A DNA stretch of 64,000 nt from a bacterium (lineage in GTDB: Bacteria; Planctomycetota; UBA1135; GCA-002686595), in assembly GCA_024226735.1 (NCBI GenBank), contig JAAELL010000476.1, positions 1 through 64,000 of the forward strand. Direction: 5' to 3'. Numbering within the stretch: position 1 is the first letter of the stretch; each line of letters starts with the position of its first letter. Shown here piece after piece: positions 19,038 to 31,175 of the stretch. A model generated the notes under the pieces. That model was not told the DNA's origin. It saw nothing but the letters and a program-made list of their open reading frames with translations, and searched no databases. Made by a program: the position numbers and the translations under genes.

Positions 19038-20276
19038 TCAGCGCCGCACCATCCAACCCAACAGCTGGCGCAAGTCAGCATCCGGCGGTGACGTCGTGAA
19101 CGGCAAGGCGCCGATGGGAAAGGCGAGCGGGTCGCTCTCGACGATGGGCAGCAACGGGACCGTCGGAATGCCGCCACCGAACGTCTGCTCGATGGAGCGC
19201 AGGACGTGATTGGCGATCAATCCGTGACCGCTGTTCGTCGGATGGATTCCGTCCAACGAGAAAATCCCGCCGAGGAACCGCGTCGACAGCTCGTAGTTGC
19301 CAATCGGGAAGCCACCCCGATCCAGTCGGTCGAGCAACAGGTGCACGTCCACGAGCGCGGCGCCGTGCTGCTGGCTCTGGCTCACGATGAACGCGTTGAA
19401 GCCGGCGACGACGTTGCGCGCGACGTCGACTTCACTGGCGTCGAGAACCACGTCAGCGGGCAGCGGCCCTGGGATCGCCCCCGTCAGGATCTCGAGCGCG
19501 AGCGGGATGGCGTCCGGCGTCACGTAGTCGCCGGCGGCGATCCCGAGCGGAGGGCCGATGAGACCCAGAGGCTGGCCGAGCATATCGGCCAGCTCCTGCG
19601 CCGATGTCAGGTAGGGCACCGTCGTCACGTCGGGGACGTTCAGGACGACGAGCTGCGCGCCGGTTGCGGCCACGCGGCTCATCACTTCGGCAAAGGCGAG
19701 CTCGAAGTCGGCCTGGGGGGTCATCGCCGCCGGATCGGCGAAGAGCGCCGCGCCGAGCGCGTCGTTGCCCCCGAGCCAGATCACAGCCATCGTCGGCTGC
19801 AGCGCCTCGGCCCACTCCACCTGGCTGAACGAGATCCCCGCCAAGAGCCCGGGAAGGCCGAGCACGAGGTCGGTCAGGTCGTCGAAGGCCAAGTCGGGCC
19901 GCAGCGTCAACGCATCCTGGACCGTGTGCCCGGGGACGGCGAGGTTGGCCGCTTGCACGGTGGGCCAGATGCGACCGGAAGAGGTTCCGCGTACGCGCTC
20001 GACGATCGGAGGCGGTCCCGGGTCGACGAGCTGCTGCACGTTGGGAATCCCGGGCCATCCGATGGATGGCTGCCGCAAGGAGACACCGGCCTGGTGACCG
20101 ACGAGGTTCACGAAGCTGTTCTCTTGCTGTCTCCCGAGGAGTGAACCGTTCTGAAAACCGGCAGCGAGCGAATCGCCGACGATCACGAGACGCGAGAGGT
20201 CAGCATTCTGGCTGTGGGCGTAGGGAATCGCGATCCCGAACAGGCACACGGCGGTGCGGACGATCGATTTCTTCAT
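19038..20276 (-). CDS. Exported SGNH/GDSL hydrolase
   Basis: The 412-residue protein has a signal peptide ending AHSQ. Block I is VIVGDSLAAG with the nucleophile at S36; block III is IWLGGNDAL; block V is SLDGIHPTNSGHGLIAN, giving the catalytic D and H. The block II glycine lies near LAVPGHTVQD. This is an esterase/lipase family acting on acyl or carbohydrate esters outside the cytoplasm. It is larger than the typical 200-residue member because of insertions around residues 45-95 and 200-280. Its stop is 15 bases before the small membrane protein. Confidence 0.92.
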   Translation of the reverse strand: MKKSIVRTAVCLFGIAIPYAHSQNADLSRLVIVGDSLAAGFQNGSLLGRQQENSFVNLVGHQAGVSLRQPSIGWPGIPNVQQLVDPGPPPIVERVRGTSSGRIWPTVQAANLAVPGHTVQDALTLRPDLAFDDLTDLVLGLPGLLAGISFSQVEWAEALQPTMAVIWLGGNDALGAALFADPAAMTPQADFELAFAEVMSRVAATGAQLVVLNVPDVTTVPYLTSAQELADMLGQPLGLIGPPLGIAAGDYVTPDAIPLALEILTGAIPGPLPADVVLDASEVDVARNVVAGFNAFIVSQSQQHGAALVDVHLLLDRLDRGGFPIGNYELSTRFLGGIFSLDGIHPTNSGHGLIANHVLRSIEQTFGGGIPTVPLLPIVESDPLAFPIGALPFTTSPPDADLRQLLGWMVRR

Positions 20277-20572
20277 AGCTCTCTCTACTTGAAGGGGCGG
20301 GGACGAGAGTCCTCCACCGGCGACTTCGAAACGGGGCGCGGGACATCGCTTGACTCCGACCTGCGCCCGGCAGGTACACCCTCCCTCAACAAGTCGCGTG
20401 CCACGCGCCGTACACCTCCCTGGAGCTCATCAGGCGCGGGCACGGCAGGGCGTTCGGTAGAAACTCCCGACAAAACGACCGCTGCCCTCGAGGCACCGGC
20501 GGCTGCGCCGCGCATCTTCGCCGTGCTCGGCCCGAGCTGAGATTCGTCTAGGATGGACGCCGACCTCAGCCC
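20277..20572 (+). other. Intergenic region between divergent hydrolase and sigma-54 regulator genes
   Basis: About 300 bases without a supported gene. It must hold promoters for both flanking genes, but I see no convincing -24/-12 pair or palindromic operator. No hairpin terminator is visible. Confidence 0.5.
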
Positions 20573-22951
<2,379 letters not shown>

Positions 22952-23259
22952 CGGTGACCGACCTGCCACCGGGGGCCTTCGGCTACTTCCTCGGCAGCGT
23001 GAGCCAGGGCTCGTTCATGCCCCCGACCTCGAACGGCATCCTCTGCGTCGTCGGCAACGTCGGCCGCTTCGACTCCCTGCACCGCATCATCCGCGGGCCC
23101 AGCGACTCGGCGGACATCGGCCTGAGCTTGATCGACGTCAACCCGCCCCTGGCCATCCAGGCGGGCGAGACCTGGAACTTCCAGTGCTGGTACCGCGACG
23201 TGGGGAACACGAACAACTTCACCGACGCGGTGGAGTTGTTGTTTCACTAGTAGAGCCCC

Positions 23260-24609
23260 TCAGAGCTCTTCCCGCGCGCGCCCCCGAGCCGCGGCGCGCA
23301 ACTTGGGGTCGCCCTCTTGCGAGGACAGCAAGATGAGCTGCGACAGGAACAGAACGACGCGCTCGTCGTCGATGTCACTGTGATCGGGAATGATCTCGTC
23401 GCTCACGCGAATCACCAGGTAGGGACTGCGCGGCGCGGAGGTCTCCGAGCGCTCCAGGACGGTCCCCGGGAAGGTGATCGTCTCGCCCGCACGGTCGTTC
23501 TCCCACGCCTCGCTCACGTCGAGGAATGCGATGGAGGCCGCCTGGTCGTCGAGGGGAACACTCGAGTCCGGCTCGAGAGTGTGCGTGCGGTACGGTGCGA
23601 AGTGGCCCACCGCACGGACGTTGGCGGCGCCCTGATCGATCAGCTCGGTCTCTCCGTAGTAGCCGTTCGGCCGCTCGACGATGCGCTCCTTCTCGAAGAG
23701 CGTCGAGAAGAACCGGCCGACGGGAAAGGCGACCCGCGTCGCCGCGTCCCCCTCGGAGGTGAGGATCGCCAGCACGGGGAGCTGGTCGCCCGAGTAGTCG
23801 CCGCGGTCGGTCGACATGTCGCTCAAGGAGGAGTAGCGCTGCGCTTCGAAGGCCGGGTTGATCAACACCACCAGGTCCCCGAACCCGCGCGTCGCTCTGG
23901 ACGCGGTCCCTTGCTTGGTCGTCTCGAGAAAGCGCTCCTGCAAGATCTGCGCGAGCGCCGAATACACCACCGCGCCACCGAAGCTGTGCCCGATGACGAC
24001 GAGCCGAGTCCGGCTCCCCTCATCGATGCCGTGCGCGACGTCACGCACCTGCTCGAGCCGCCCAAGGACCTCCACGACGTCCCCGTGGCCGACCGTGTGC
24101 GCAGTGCTCTTGCGGTCCCAGAACGTCAGCTGCTCCAGCCCCGAAAGCGATACCGACCCCCCGCGCCAACCGAGGTACACGCCGGCGACCTTGCGCTCGG
24201 GCGCTCCGGTCATCTTGGCTACGCGCGACTCGATCTTGCTGAGACGGGCCAGGTTGTCTCGGAACAGCTTGATGTTCTCGTCCCCCGGCGCCGCGCTGTG
24301 CTTCCAGCCATGGACGAAGACGACGAGCAAGAGCTCCTCTTGACCGGACGCCACGAGGAGGTGATCGATCACCGCACTCGCCTGGTCTCGATCCCAGAGC
24401 GCTCCCTGATCATCGAATTCGATGAAGCCGAGGAAGAAGTCCTTCTTGCCGCCCGCGCTCTCGTGCCCGTGCAGCGCGCTCGCCCCGCACTCGTCGGCGG
24501 GCTCCGCGCTCGTGCACACCGTGTAGTCCTTGCGGTATTGCTCGTGCGCGATGCACGAGGTCGAGAACGCCACGAGGCAGGCGGCGAGCGCCGAGTTCTG
24601 GAATCTCAT
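23260..24609 (-). CDS. Alpha/beta hydrolase, probable lipoprotein
   Basis: The 449-residue protein begins with a hydrophobic leader ending VAFSTSC, a plausible lipobox with C19. The alpha/beta hydrolase core has VFVHGWKHS (oxyanion HG at 100-101) and the nucleophile elbow VIGHSFGG with S209. A later LPVLAILTSEGD segment could carry the acid and VGHFAPYRTH the histidine. It resembles esterases and lipases annotated as DUF-type hydrolases. The stop lies 10 bases from that of the converging FG-GAP gene. Substrate unknown. Confidence 0.82.
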   Translation of the reverse strand: MRFQNSALAACLVAFSTSCIAHEQYRKDYTVCTSAEPADECGASALHGHESAGGKKDFFLGFIEFDDQGALWDRDQASAVIDHLLVASGQEELLLVVFVHGWKHSAAPGDENIKLFRDNLARLSKIESRVAKMTGAPERKVAGVYLGWRGGSVSLSGLEQLTFWDRKSTAHTVGHGDVVEVLGRLEQVRDVAHGIDEGSRTRLVVIGHSFGGAVVYSALAQILQERFLETTKQGTASRATRGFGDLVVLINPAFEAQRYSSLSDMSTDRGDYSGDQLPVLAILTSEGDAATRVAFPVGRFFSTLFEKERIVERPNGYYGETELIDQGAANVRAVGHFAPYRTHTLEPDSSVPLDDQAASIAFLDVSEAWENDRAGETITFPGTVLERSETSAPRSPYLVIRVSDEIIPDHSDIDDERVVLFLSQLILLSSQEGDPKLRAAARGRAREEL

Positions 24610-24633
24610 CTCTTTCTCCCGGGTGAAGCGGAT

Positions 24634-25185
24634 TCAGGATAGCTCCTCGCACATCTCGCTCCGACACCGAGATCGAATCCCCGCGCACGCACACCCCAGC
24701 GGCGCCAGCATGTCGAACAGGAAGTAGACGTCGGCCTTGGCGATCCCCAGGCCGGGACCGGTGAAGTCCAACTCGGCCGCCACGAGCGCAGGGTCCGCTT
24801 GCGCCGCGTACGGCATCCCCGCCAGACAATCGAGGGGCGACGGAGGAAGTATGCCGAACTGATAGGGACCGAGCGGAATGAGCTCGGCGAAAGGAATCGC
24901 CTCGCCACCCGGGGGGATCACGATCGACGCCGGCGCGACGAGCTCCTGGAGACGGCACGCGCTCGCAGTCGGCGTACGCGCCGGACCAGACGGGGCTCCC
25001 GCCCGCGTGCAGGAAGAGCAGGTCCCCCGCGTCCGCGACGAAGTGGACTTCGATCCCGCCCCAGAGCAGTTCGAGGTCGTCGCCGTCCTGCCGTCGAGCG
25101 TGTCGTGCTCCACCGCTCCAACTGATCGTGATCCCCGCCCCACAACGAACGTCGAGTGGCGCAACCTGGGATTGATGGATCTACC
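24634..25185 (-). pseudogene. Broken strand-rich protein gene, frameshift near 24960
   Basis: Two frames each hold half of a sensible protein. The upstream half, from about 25185, reads QVAPLDVRCGAGITISWSGG, LELLWGGIEVHFVADAG and LFLHAGGSPVWSGAYADC. The downstream half, from about 24960, reads RLQELVAPASIVIPPGG, LIPLGPYQFGILPPSPLD, FTGPGLGIAKADVYFLFDML and ends CEELS. A shift at about 24960 would join them. No start or signal peptide is visible, because a stop lies just upstream of 25185. The family is not recognised. The middle FAELIPLGPYQFGI loosely resembles an NFTD core, but the end does not match. Confidence 0.5.
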
Positions 25186-25383
25186 GATCACGGTGTGAGG
25201 GGTCAATCGTTGGCCCGCTCCAGCCGCGCAGGGTTCCATCCGTTTGGCCCATCTCGGTACAGGCCCGCAAACCCCTAATCGTCTCGGGGTCGGTCCTTAC
25301 GGTTCCCGGAGCAGCAGAAAGCCCTCAATCCACTGCGTCGGACACCCGATGCCTCTCACCGTAAGGCCTCGCGCCCCCCAACG

Positions 25384-25968
25384 ATGGATTCCGCAGACAT
25401 GAACCGCCGTTCGATCAAGTTCGTCAACCCGCGCCTACAGACACGGCTGGTGCTGTTCTGCCTGCTGTTCACCGTGACGGCCCTGCTGCTCCAGGGAGTC
25501 GCGACGATCTACTCGGTCCACCGCATCGCGGCCACGCTTCCCGAGGATGAGGGCGTTCACCTTCTCGACGCGATGCCCCGCATGGTCGTGACGAACCTGA
25601 TCGTCACCTTCCTGGCCCTGGCTCCGATCGTCGCCTCCCTCGGCGTGCTGCTCTCCCACCGCGTCGTCGGTCCCCTGCGCAACTTCGAGAACGCCTTCAA
25701 GGCCATCGCGAACGGTGAGGCTCCGCGCGAAGTCCATCTGCGCAAGAATGACGAGCTGAAAGAGCTGGCGACACACTTCAACGCAGCGCTGGAGGCGATC
25801 TGGAGCCGGCAGTCAGCGGACATCCTGAAAGTGGACGAGCCCCCCGGGCCGTATCCGCAGAGCGAGACTCTCTCGGGTCCCGTGCCGGACTTCAGCCCCC
25901 AAGATCCGCGGCCGGAGAGCCACGCGCACGACGTTGATCGAGCGGCTTGCTGCGAACCGCGCTCGTAG
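25384..25968 (+). CDS. Two-helix membrane protein with a HAMP-like linker and no output domain
   Basis: The 194-residue product has two membrane helices (LVLFCLLFTVTALLLQGVA and LIVTFLALAPIVASLGVLL) around a short outer loop, then a HAMP-like helix pair from VVGPLRNFENAFKAIANGE to LKELATHFNAAL. Nothing resembling a kinase, cyclase or methyl-accepting domain follows; the tail is proline-rich and likely disordered. It could be an orphan membrane regulator. The tail overlaps the next small ORF by 35 bases. Confidence 0.75.
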   Translation: MDSADMNRRSIKFVNPRLQTRLVLFCLLFTVTALLLQGVATIYSVHRIAATLPEDEGVHLLDAMPRMVVTNLIVTFLALAPIVASLGVLLSHRVVGPLRNFENAFKAIANGEAPREVHLRKNDELKELATHFNAALEAIWSRQSADILKVDEPPGPYPQSETLSGPVPDFSPQDPRPESHAHDVDRAACCEPRS

Positions 25969-26170
25969 AGACCGAGATAGCCGGTGTCGTTCGGCGCGGC
26001 CCCGCACCACGCGCTATAGTGTCGTGGACACCCCGCGAGGGAGATGGGAACTCCAATCGATCGTGCCGCCCACGGAAGATCAATGGAATCAGGTTCGAGC
26101 GGCGATCGCGGCGCGGGAGATCCAGTGGAACGCCGAGCACCAGAAGTATGTTGCTCAAGGGAACCAATGA
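25934..26170 (+). CDS. Small ORF coupled to the FAD oxidoreductase by an ATGA overlap
   Basis: The second half of this 78-residue frame has balanced, protein-like composition (RGRWELQSIVPPTEDQWNQV, EIQWNAEHQKYVAQGNQ). Its stop codon shares the ATGA with the start of the oxidoreductase gene, the usual sign of translational coupling. The first half is arginine-rich and could be out of frame; the true start may lie further in. I do not recognise a family. It could also be the tail of a larger gene. Confidence 0.4.
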   Translation: MIERLAANRARRDRDSRCRSARPRTTRYSVVDTPRGRWELQSIVPPTEDQWNQVRAAIAAREIQWNAEHQKYVAQGNQ

Positions 26171-28266
26171 ACCAACGTCGCCGCTCGCGCCTTCGTGCAA
26201 TCGCCTGTCACTCTCTCGCTGCCGGCGTGATCGCCACGTCGGCAATCGCATCCCCCCAAGCTTCGTCTGAGCACGACCTCGTCGTCTACGGCGCGACCTC
26301 CGCCGGCGTCATCGCTGCGATCCAGGCGCGCAGCATGGGCAGGAGCGTCATCGTCGTCGGGCCCGACCTCCACCTTGGCGGCCTCACCGCCAGCGGCCTG
26401 GGTTGGACTGACAGCGGCGACAAGGAGGTCGTCGGCGGGCTGAGTCGCTCCTTCTATCAGAGGCTCAAACAACACTACGATCAGCCGCGGGCCTGGCGGC
26501 AGCAGAAGGCGAGTGAGTACCGCCGCTATCGTCCAGCAGACGATGCGATGTGGGTGTTCGAGCCGCATGTCGCCGAGCGCGTACTCGAGGAATGGATCGC
26601 GAGCCTGGACGTGCCGGTCGAACGCGACAGCTGGCTCGACCGCGCGGGGGGCGTGAAGATCGAGCACGGACGCATCGAGTCGATTCGCATGCTGGATGGG
26701 ACGGTCTACCGCGGCCGCATGTTCATCGACGCGACGTACGAGGGTGATCTCCTGGATGCAGCCGGCGTCAGCTTCCAAGTAGGGCGCGAGGCCAATGAGC
26801 GTTACGGCGAGACGCTCAACGGCGTGCAGACCCGCCGAGCCGTGTCCCATCAATTCGAGCACAAGATCGACCCCTACGTCGTCCCGGGTGATCCGACGAG
26901 CGGGCTACTGCCACGCATCCACGCCGGGGTGCCGGGCGTGGAGAACTCGGGCGATCACCGGGTGCAGGCTTACACCTATCGGCTGTGCATGACCGACGCC
27001 CCCGGCAATCGCGTGCCGTTCGTGAAGCCCGACGGGTACGACGCGGCGCAGTACGAGCTCCTCCTACGCACGCTTCTGGCTGGCTCCACCCACGTCTTCG
27101 GCAAACTCGACCCGGCGCCCAACCGCAAGACGGACACCAACAACCATGGTTCCTTCTCGACCGACAACATCGGGATGAACTACGACTACCCCACCGCGTC
27201 GTACGAGCGGCGGCGGGAGATCCTCGAGGAGCACGAGCTCTACCAACGCGGCTACTTCTACTTCCTCTGCAACGATCGGCGGGTGCCCGAGGAGGTGCGG
27301 TCGCGCATGGGGCGCTGGGGTCTCGCCAAGGACGAGTTCGTCGAGAACGATCATTGGCCCCACCAGATCTACGTGCGCGAAGCGCGGCGCATGGTCAGCG
27401 ACTTCGTCATGACCGAGCACCACCTACGCGGGCTCGAGCCGACTCCTCGGCCGGTGGGAATGGGGTCGTACAACATGGACTCCCACAACGTTCAGCGCTA
27501 CGTCGCCCACGACGAGGACGGTACGGCGTTCGTGCGCAACGAGGGGGACATTCAGGTCCATCCGGGCGGCCCCTACCCAGTGTCCTTCGACGCCCTCGTG
27601 CCCAAGAGAGAGGAGTGCGTGAACCTGCTCGTGCCCGTCTGCCTCTCGAGCTCCCACATCGCCTACGGCTCCATTCGCATGGAGCCCGTGTTCATGGTCC
27701 TCGGCCAGTCAGCCGCGACCGCCGCTTGCCTCGCTATCGACCAGGAATGCTTCGTGCAGGACGTGGACTACGAGCAACTGAGAGCACGCCTCCTCGCCGA
27801 CGGGCAGGTTCTCGAAGGGGCGGCAGAGAACCGGAACAAGTCGACCGCGCGCACGAGCCTCACAGGCCTCGTCATGGACGACGCCGAGGCCGAGCTCGAG
27901 GGGAACTGGGAGGTGAGCAGCTCCCAGCCGTCCTTCCTGGAGCAGGGCTATCGTCATGACCAGAACGAGCTCAAGGGCGAAAAGTCCGCACGCTTCGTGG
28001 TGCGCATTCCTGACGCCGGGCGGTACTCGGTCCGGCTCGCTTACGCTCCCCACCCCAACCGCGCGAGCCGCGTTCCCGTGACGATCGAGCACGCAAAGGG
28101 AAGCACGACCGTGCACGTCGACCAACGCCGACGACCCACCATCGACGGACTGTTCGTTCCCCTCGGCAGCTACGACTTCACGCGGGGTCCGGCTCGGGTC
28201 ACGATCGAAACCGCAGGAACGGCCGGGTACGTAGTCGTCGATGGCATCCAACTCGTGCGGGAGTAG
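26167..28266 (+). CDS. Exported FAD-dependent oxidoreductase with golvesin-like C-terminal domain
   Basis: I place the start at 26167 because it overlaps the previous stop (ATGA) and opens a signal peptide ending SAIAS. The 699-residue protein has an FAD-binding dinucleotide fold at its N-terminus (DLVVYGATSAGVIAAIQA, SVIVVGPDLHLGGLTASGL), the signature of the FAD-dependent oxidoreductase family found in planctomycetes and Bacteroidetes. Residues from about 575 form a beta-sandwich resembling the golvesin/xanthan-lyase C-terminal domain (RFVVRIPDAGRYSVRLAY, VVVDGIQLV). A role in polysaccharide or sugar metabolism in the cell envelope is inferred from that pairing. Confidence 0.87.
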   Translation: MNQRRRSRLRAIACHSLAAGVIATSAIASPQASSEHDLVVYGATSAGVIAAIQARSMGRSVIVVGPDLHLGGLTASGLGWTDSGDKEVVGGLSRSFYQRLKQHYDQPRAWRQQKASEYRRYRPADDAMWVFEPHVAERVLEEWIASLDVPVERDSWLDRAGGVKIEHGRIESIRMLDGTVYRGRMFIDATYEGDLLDAAGVSFQVGREANERYGETLNGVQTRRAVSHQFEHKIDPYVVPGDPTSGLLPRIHAGVPGVENSGDHRVQAYTYRLCMTDAPGNRVPFVKPDGYDAAQYELLLRTLLAGSTHVFGKLDPAPNRKTDTNNHGSFSTDNIGMNYDYPTASYERRREILEEHELYQRGYFYFLCNDRRVPEEVRSRMGRWGLAKDEFVENDHWPHQIYVREARRMVSDFVMTEHHLRGLEPTPRPVGMGSYNMDSHNVQRYVAHDEDGTAFVRNEGDIQVHPGGPYPVSFDALVPKREECVNLLVPVCLSSSHIAYGSIRMEPVFMVLGQSAATAACLAIDQECFVQDVDYEQLRARLLADGQVLEGAAENRNKSTARTSLTGLVMDDAEAELEGNWEVSSSQPSFLEQGYRHDQNELKGEKSARFVVRIPDAGRYSVRLAYAPHPNRASRVPVTIEHAKGSTTVHVDQRRRPTIDGLFVPLGSYDFTRGPARVTIETAGTAGYVVVDGIQLVRE

Positions 28267-28282
28267 AGCACCTGTCCCGCTC

Positions 28283-29086
28283 TCACTGCATCATCACCGC
28301 CACCGCGTCCGAGAAGTTGAACGTCGGGCCCGGGTCCAGATCCCTGTAGGCACACTGGAAGATCCACGTCTGTCCCGAAAGGATCGGCTGTGCCGGATTC
28401 GTCGGATCCATGTCGAGGCGCACGCGAAAGCGCGCCTGCCCCAGGATGTCGGAGGCCTGCAGCTGATCGAGGATGCGACCGGTGGTGCCACCCAAGCAGA
28501 GAGTGCCGCTGCCCAGCGGTGTCTGTCCCGGGGTCATGCCCGCAAGGAGCACGCAGAACTGGTGTGCCGGTAGTTGACTCGACCACAGCCCCAACAGGTC
28601 GTCGCTGACGACCGCGCTCCCGTGACCTTCGAGGGATGCCCCGAGCCCGGTCGAGTTGGGAGAACCGGCGACGCAGGTGGTCGCGCCGACGGTCGCGCCG
28701 GGGCAGAGCCAGGCGTCCTCAAACGCGTACACCCCTCCGAGCTGCGATACAGGATCGCTCTCGTTGTTGGTGTCGGCCACCGCCAGCCAGCCGGCCGTCA
28801 GCTCGAGGGCTCCTGTGAGCTTCGGCTCGGCCGGGTCGGGGTTGGTGAGCGTCTGGGTGTGCACCCACGCGTCGCCCTGCCATTCGTGCACGGTGACGGC
28901 GGCTTCGCTGGGCGTGCTGCGCGCGACGGCGATGGTGTCCCCGTCGATCGCCACGTCCCGGAAGAACAGAGTCGTGGCATCGGGATACGGCTCCCATCCC
29001 AGACGCGCCTCCCGGCACTGCCCCAGTGCCGGCGCCGAGGCGACCACAGCGATGACGGCGACTACGCAGCCTTGCGGGTGAAACAT
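28283..29086 (-). CDS. Exported FG-GAP-like protein with NFTD C-terminal domain
   Basis: The ATG at 29086 has GGAGGGGG about eight bases upstream and opens a signal peptide ending PALGQ. Of 268 residues, the first half has FG-GAP-like phrasing (RDVAIDGDTIAVARS, LTAGWLAVADTNNES). The last 130 residues are the NFTD domain in a divergent form: CVAGSPNSTGLGASL, LPAHQFCVLLAG, GTLCLGGTTGRI, GQTWIFQCAYRD, FNFSDAVAVMMQ. It converges with the oxidoreductase gene, 16 bases apart. Confidence 0.8.
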   Translation of the reverse strand: MFHPQGCVVAVIAVVASAPALGQCREARLGWEPYPDATTLFFRDVAIDGDTIAVARSTPSEAAVTVHEWQGDAWVHTQTLTNPDPAEPKLTGALELTAGWLAVADTNNESDPVSQLGGVYAFEDAWLCPGATVGATTCVAGSPNSTGLGASLEGHGSAVVSDDLLGLWSSQLPAHQFCVLLAGMTPGQTPLGSGTLCLGGTTGRILDQLQASDILGQARFRVRLDMDPTNPAQPILSGQTWIFQCAYRDLDPGPTFNFSDAVAVMMQ

Positions 29087-29298
29087 GACCCCCTCCAGAT
29101 CTGGGTTTCCAACAGCGTGACCGATCGTCGTCCAGAGCACGCTGCGCTAGGGTGCGCAATGCACGCCAACGATCCGCGAAGAGGAGGTCGCCTACCTCGA
29201 GTTCCGCGCCTGACGGCGTGAACGCCCGTCGTCGCTGAGAGTCCGCACCGTCCGCGTCCCCGCGCGCCACGCTGGCCTCACCCCACTAGAATGAGGCC

Positions 29299-31035
29299 AT
29301 GCCGGCGACCGACCAACGTGCGTACGTCCATCGCGGGGGCGCAACGCCGCTGTGGTTCAAGACCCTCGACGAGCACCTGCGAGACGTCGTCGCTCGCTTT
29401 CCAGAACGCGAGGCCGTCGTGGCCATTCCGCAGGAGCGACGGATCACCTACGCGGGGCTCGATCGAGAGGTCGAGCGCTTGAGCGCCGGCCTCTTGGCTC
29501 TCGGCGTCACGCTCGGAGCACGCGTCGGAGTCTGGTCGACGGACAACCTCGAGTGGGTCCTCCTGCAGTGCGCCACCGCGCGTATCGGCGCGGTGCTCGT
29601 CAACGTGAACCCGGCCTGCAAGGCGGCGGGGCTCGAACAGGCGCTACGGCGAGCACGGGTCGAGGTGCTGTTCTTCGAGCCCGCCTTCCGCAGCTCGCGC
29701 TACGCCGAGATGGTGTGCGAGGTGTGCCCCGCAGCCACGCGTGACGGGCCGGAGGCGTTCCGTGCGCCGGAGCTGATCGACCTACGTGCACTGGTTCTGT
29801 TCGACCCTGCCCAACCGGAGCGCGTCGAGCGCCTCGCGCCGGGGTTTCACACTTGGGCGGAGGTCATCGAGCGCGGCGCCGCAATCGGAGCGGACGCGGT
29901 CGCCGCACGAGCGCGGGAAGTGGACCCCGACGACCCGGTCAACGTCCAGTTCACGTCCGGCACGACCGGCGTCCCCAAGGCAGTTGTCCTCACCCACCAC
30001 AACCTCCTCAACAACGCGTGGTTCGCGGGTGACGCCATGCGGTTCACCGAACACGACCGCCTCTGTGTGCCCGTTCCCTTCTATCACTGCTTCGGCATGG
30101 TCGTGTCGAACCTGGTGTGCCTGTCGCACGGCGCGGCGATCGTGATTCCCGCGCCGCACTTCGAGGCGGGCGCGACGCTTCAGGCGATCCAAGACGAGCG
30201 CTGCACGGCGGTGCACGGCGTGCCGACGATGTTCACCGCCGAGCTCGAGCGCAAGGACTTCGGCGACTACGACCTGTCGAGCCTGCGCACGGGGATCATG
30301 GCGGGAGCGCCTTGCCCGCCGGAGCTCGTCCGTCGCGTGCTCGACGAAATGGGCTGCCGTGAGCTCTTGATCGGATACGGACAGACCGAGACGTCGCCGC
30401 TCACCCACCTCACCGACCCACACGACACCTTCGAGCGGCGCACGACGACGGTCGGGCGCAACCTCCCCCACCAGGAGGTCAAGTTGACTGACGTCGAGAC
30501 TGGACGGACTACACGCCGCGGCGAGATCGGCGAAGTGTGTTTCCGTGGCTACCACGTCATGCGCGGCTACTTCGAGCAGGAGGACGCGACGCGCCGTGCG
30601 ATCGACGCCGCCGGTTGGCTGCACTCGGGTGACCTGGGAGTCATGGAAGCGGATGGTTCGCTGCGCATCACTGGGCGCCTCAAGGACCTGGTCATCCGCG
30701 GGGGCGAGAACGTGTACCCCGCCGAGATCGAGGCCGTGCTCGGGGAACACCCCGCCGTCGCGGAGTCCGCCGTCTTCGGCGTCGAGGACGAGCGCATGGG
30801 CGAGGAGATCGGTGCCTGGGTCCGCCTGCGTGAAGGGACGCGCACCGAGCCGGTCGAGCTACGCGAGCTTGTCCTCGAGCGCTTGGCGCACTTCAAGGCC
30901 CCGCGCTACATCTGGCTCGTCGACGAGTTCCCGCTGACGGTCACGGGCAAGATCCAGAAGTTCGCGATTCACGACACCGTGGCCGGCTGGGAGCGCGAAC
31001 GGCTCGCCGCGGCCGACCTCGCGCCACGAGTTTGA
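29299..31035 (+). CDS. AMP-forming acyl-CoA ligase (fatty-acid-CoA ligase family)
   Basis: The 578-residue protein has the adenylation P-loop TSGTTGVPK at 219-227, the YGQTETSP motif, the hinge region GRLKDLVIRGGENVYP and the C-terminal lysine motif VTGKIQKF. FYHCFGMV marks the fatty-acid ligase branch. It activates a carboxylic acid, probably a fatty acid, through an acyl-AMP to the CoA thioester. Length and motif order match the family. It stands alone; the neighbouring genes are exported proteins and give no pathway hint. Confidence 0.95.
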   Translation: MPATDQRAYVHRGGATPLWFKTLDEHLRDVVARFPEREAVVAIPQERRITYAGLDREVERLSAGLLALGVTLGARVGVWSTDNLEWVLLQCATARIGAVLVNVNPACKAAGLEQALRRARVEVLFFEPAFRSSRYAEMVCEVCPAATRDGPEAFRAPELIDLRALVLFDPAQPERVERLAPGFHTWAEVIERGAAIGADAVAARAREVDPDDPVNVQFTSGTTGVPKAVVLTHHNLLNNAWFAGDAMRFTEHDRLCVPVPFYHCFGMVVSNLVCLSHGAAIVIPAPHFEAGATLQAIQDERCTAVHGVPTMFTAELERKDFGDYDLSSLRTGIMAGAPCPPELVRRVLDEMGCRELLIGYGQTETSPLTHLTDPHDTFERRTTTVGRNLPHQEVKLTDVETGRTTRRGEIGEVCFRGYHVMRGYFEQEDATRRAIDAAGWLHSGDLGVMEADGSLRITGRLKDLVIRGGENVYPAEIEAVLGEHPAVAESAVFGVEDERMGEEIGAWVRLREGTRTEPVELRELVLERLAHFKAPRYIWLVDEFPLTVTGKIQKFAIHDTVAGWERERLAAADLAPRV

Positions 31036-31175
31036 CCGCGAGCCACGCGCTCAGGGAAACGTGGCGCTCTCCGATCATTGTTGTACGTTCGATACGCCAA
31101 TCTGCGTGCAACGAAACGCCCGCGGCGGGCTCGGAAGGGGCACTCGTCGCGTTCCCTACCAGGAGACCTGCCCCC

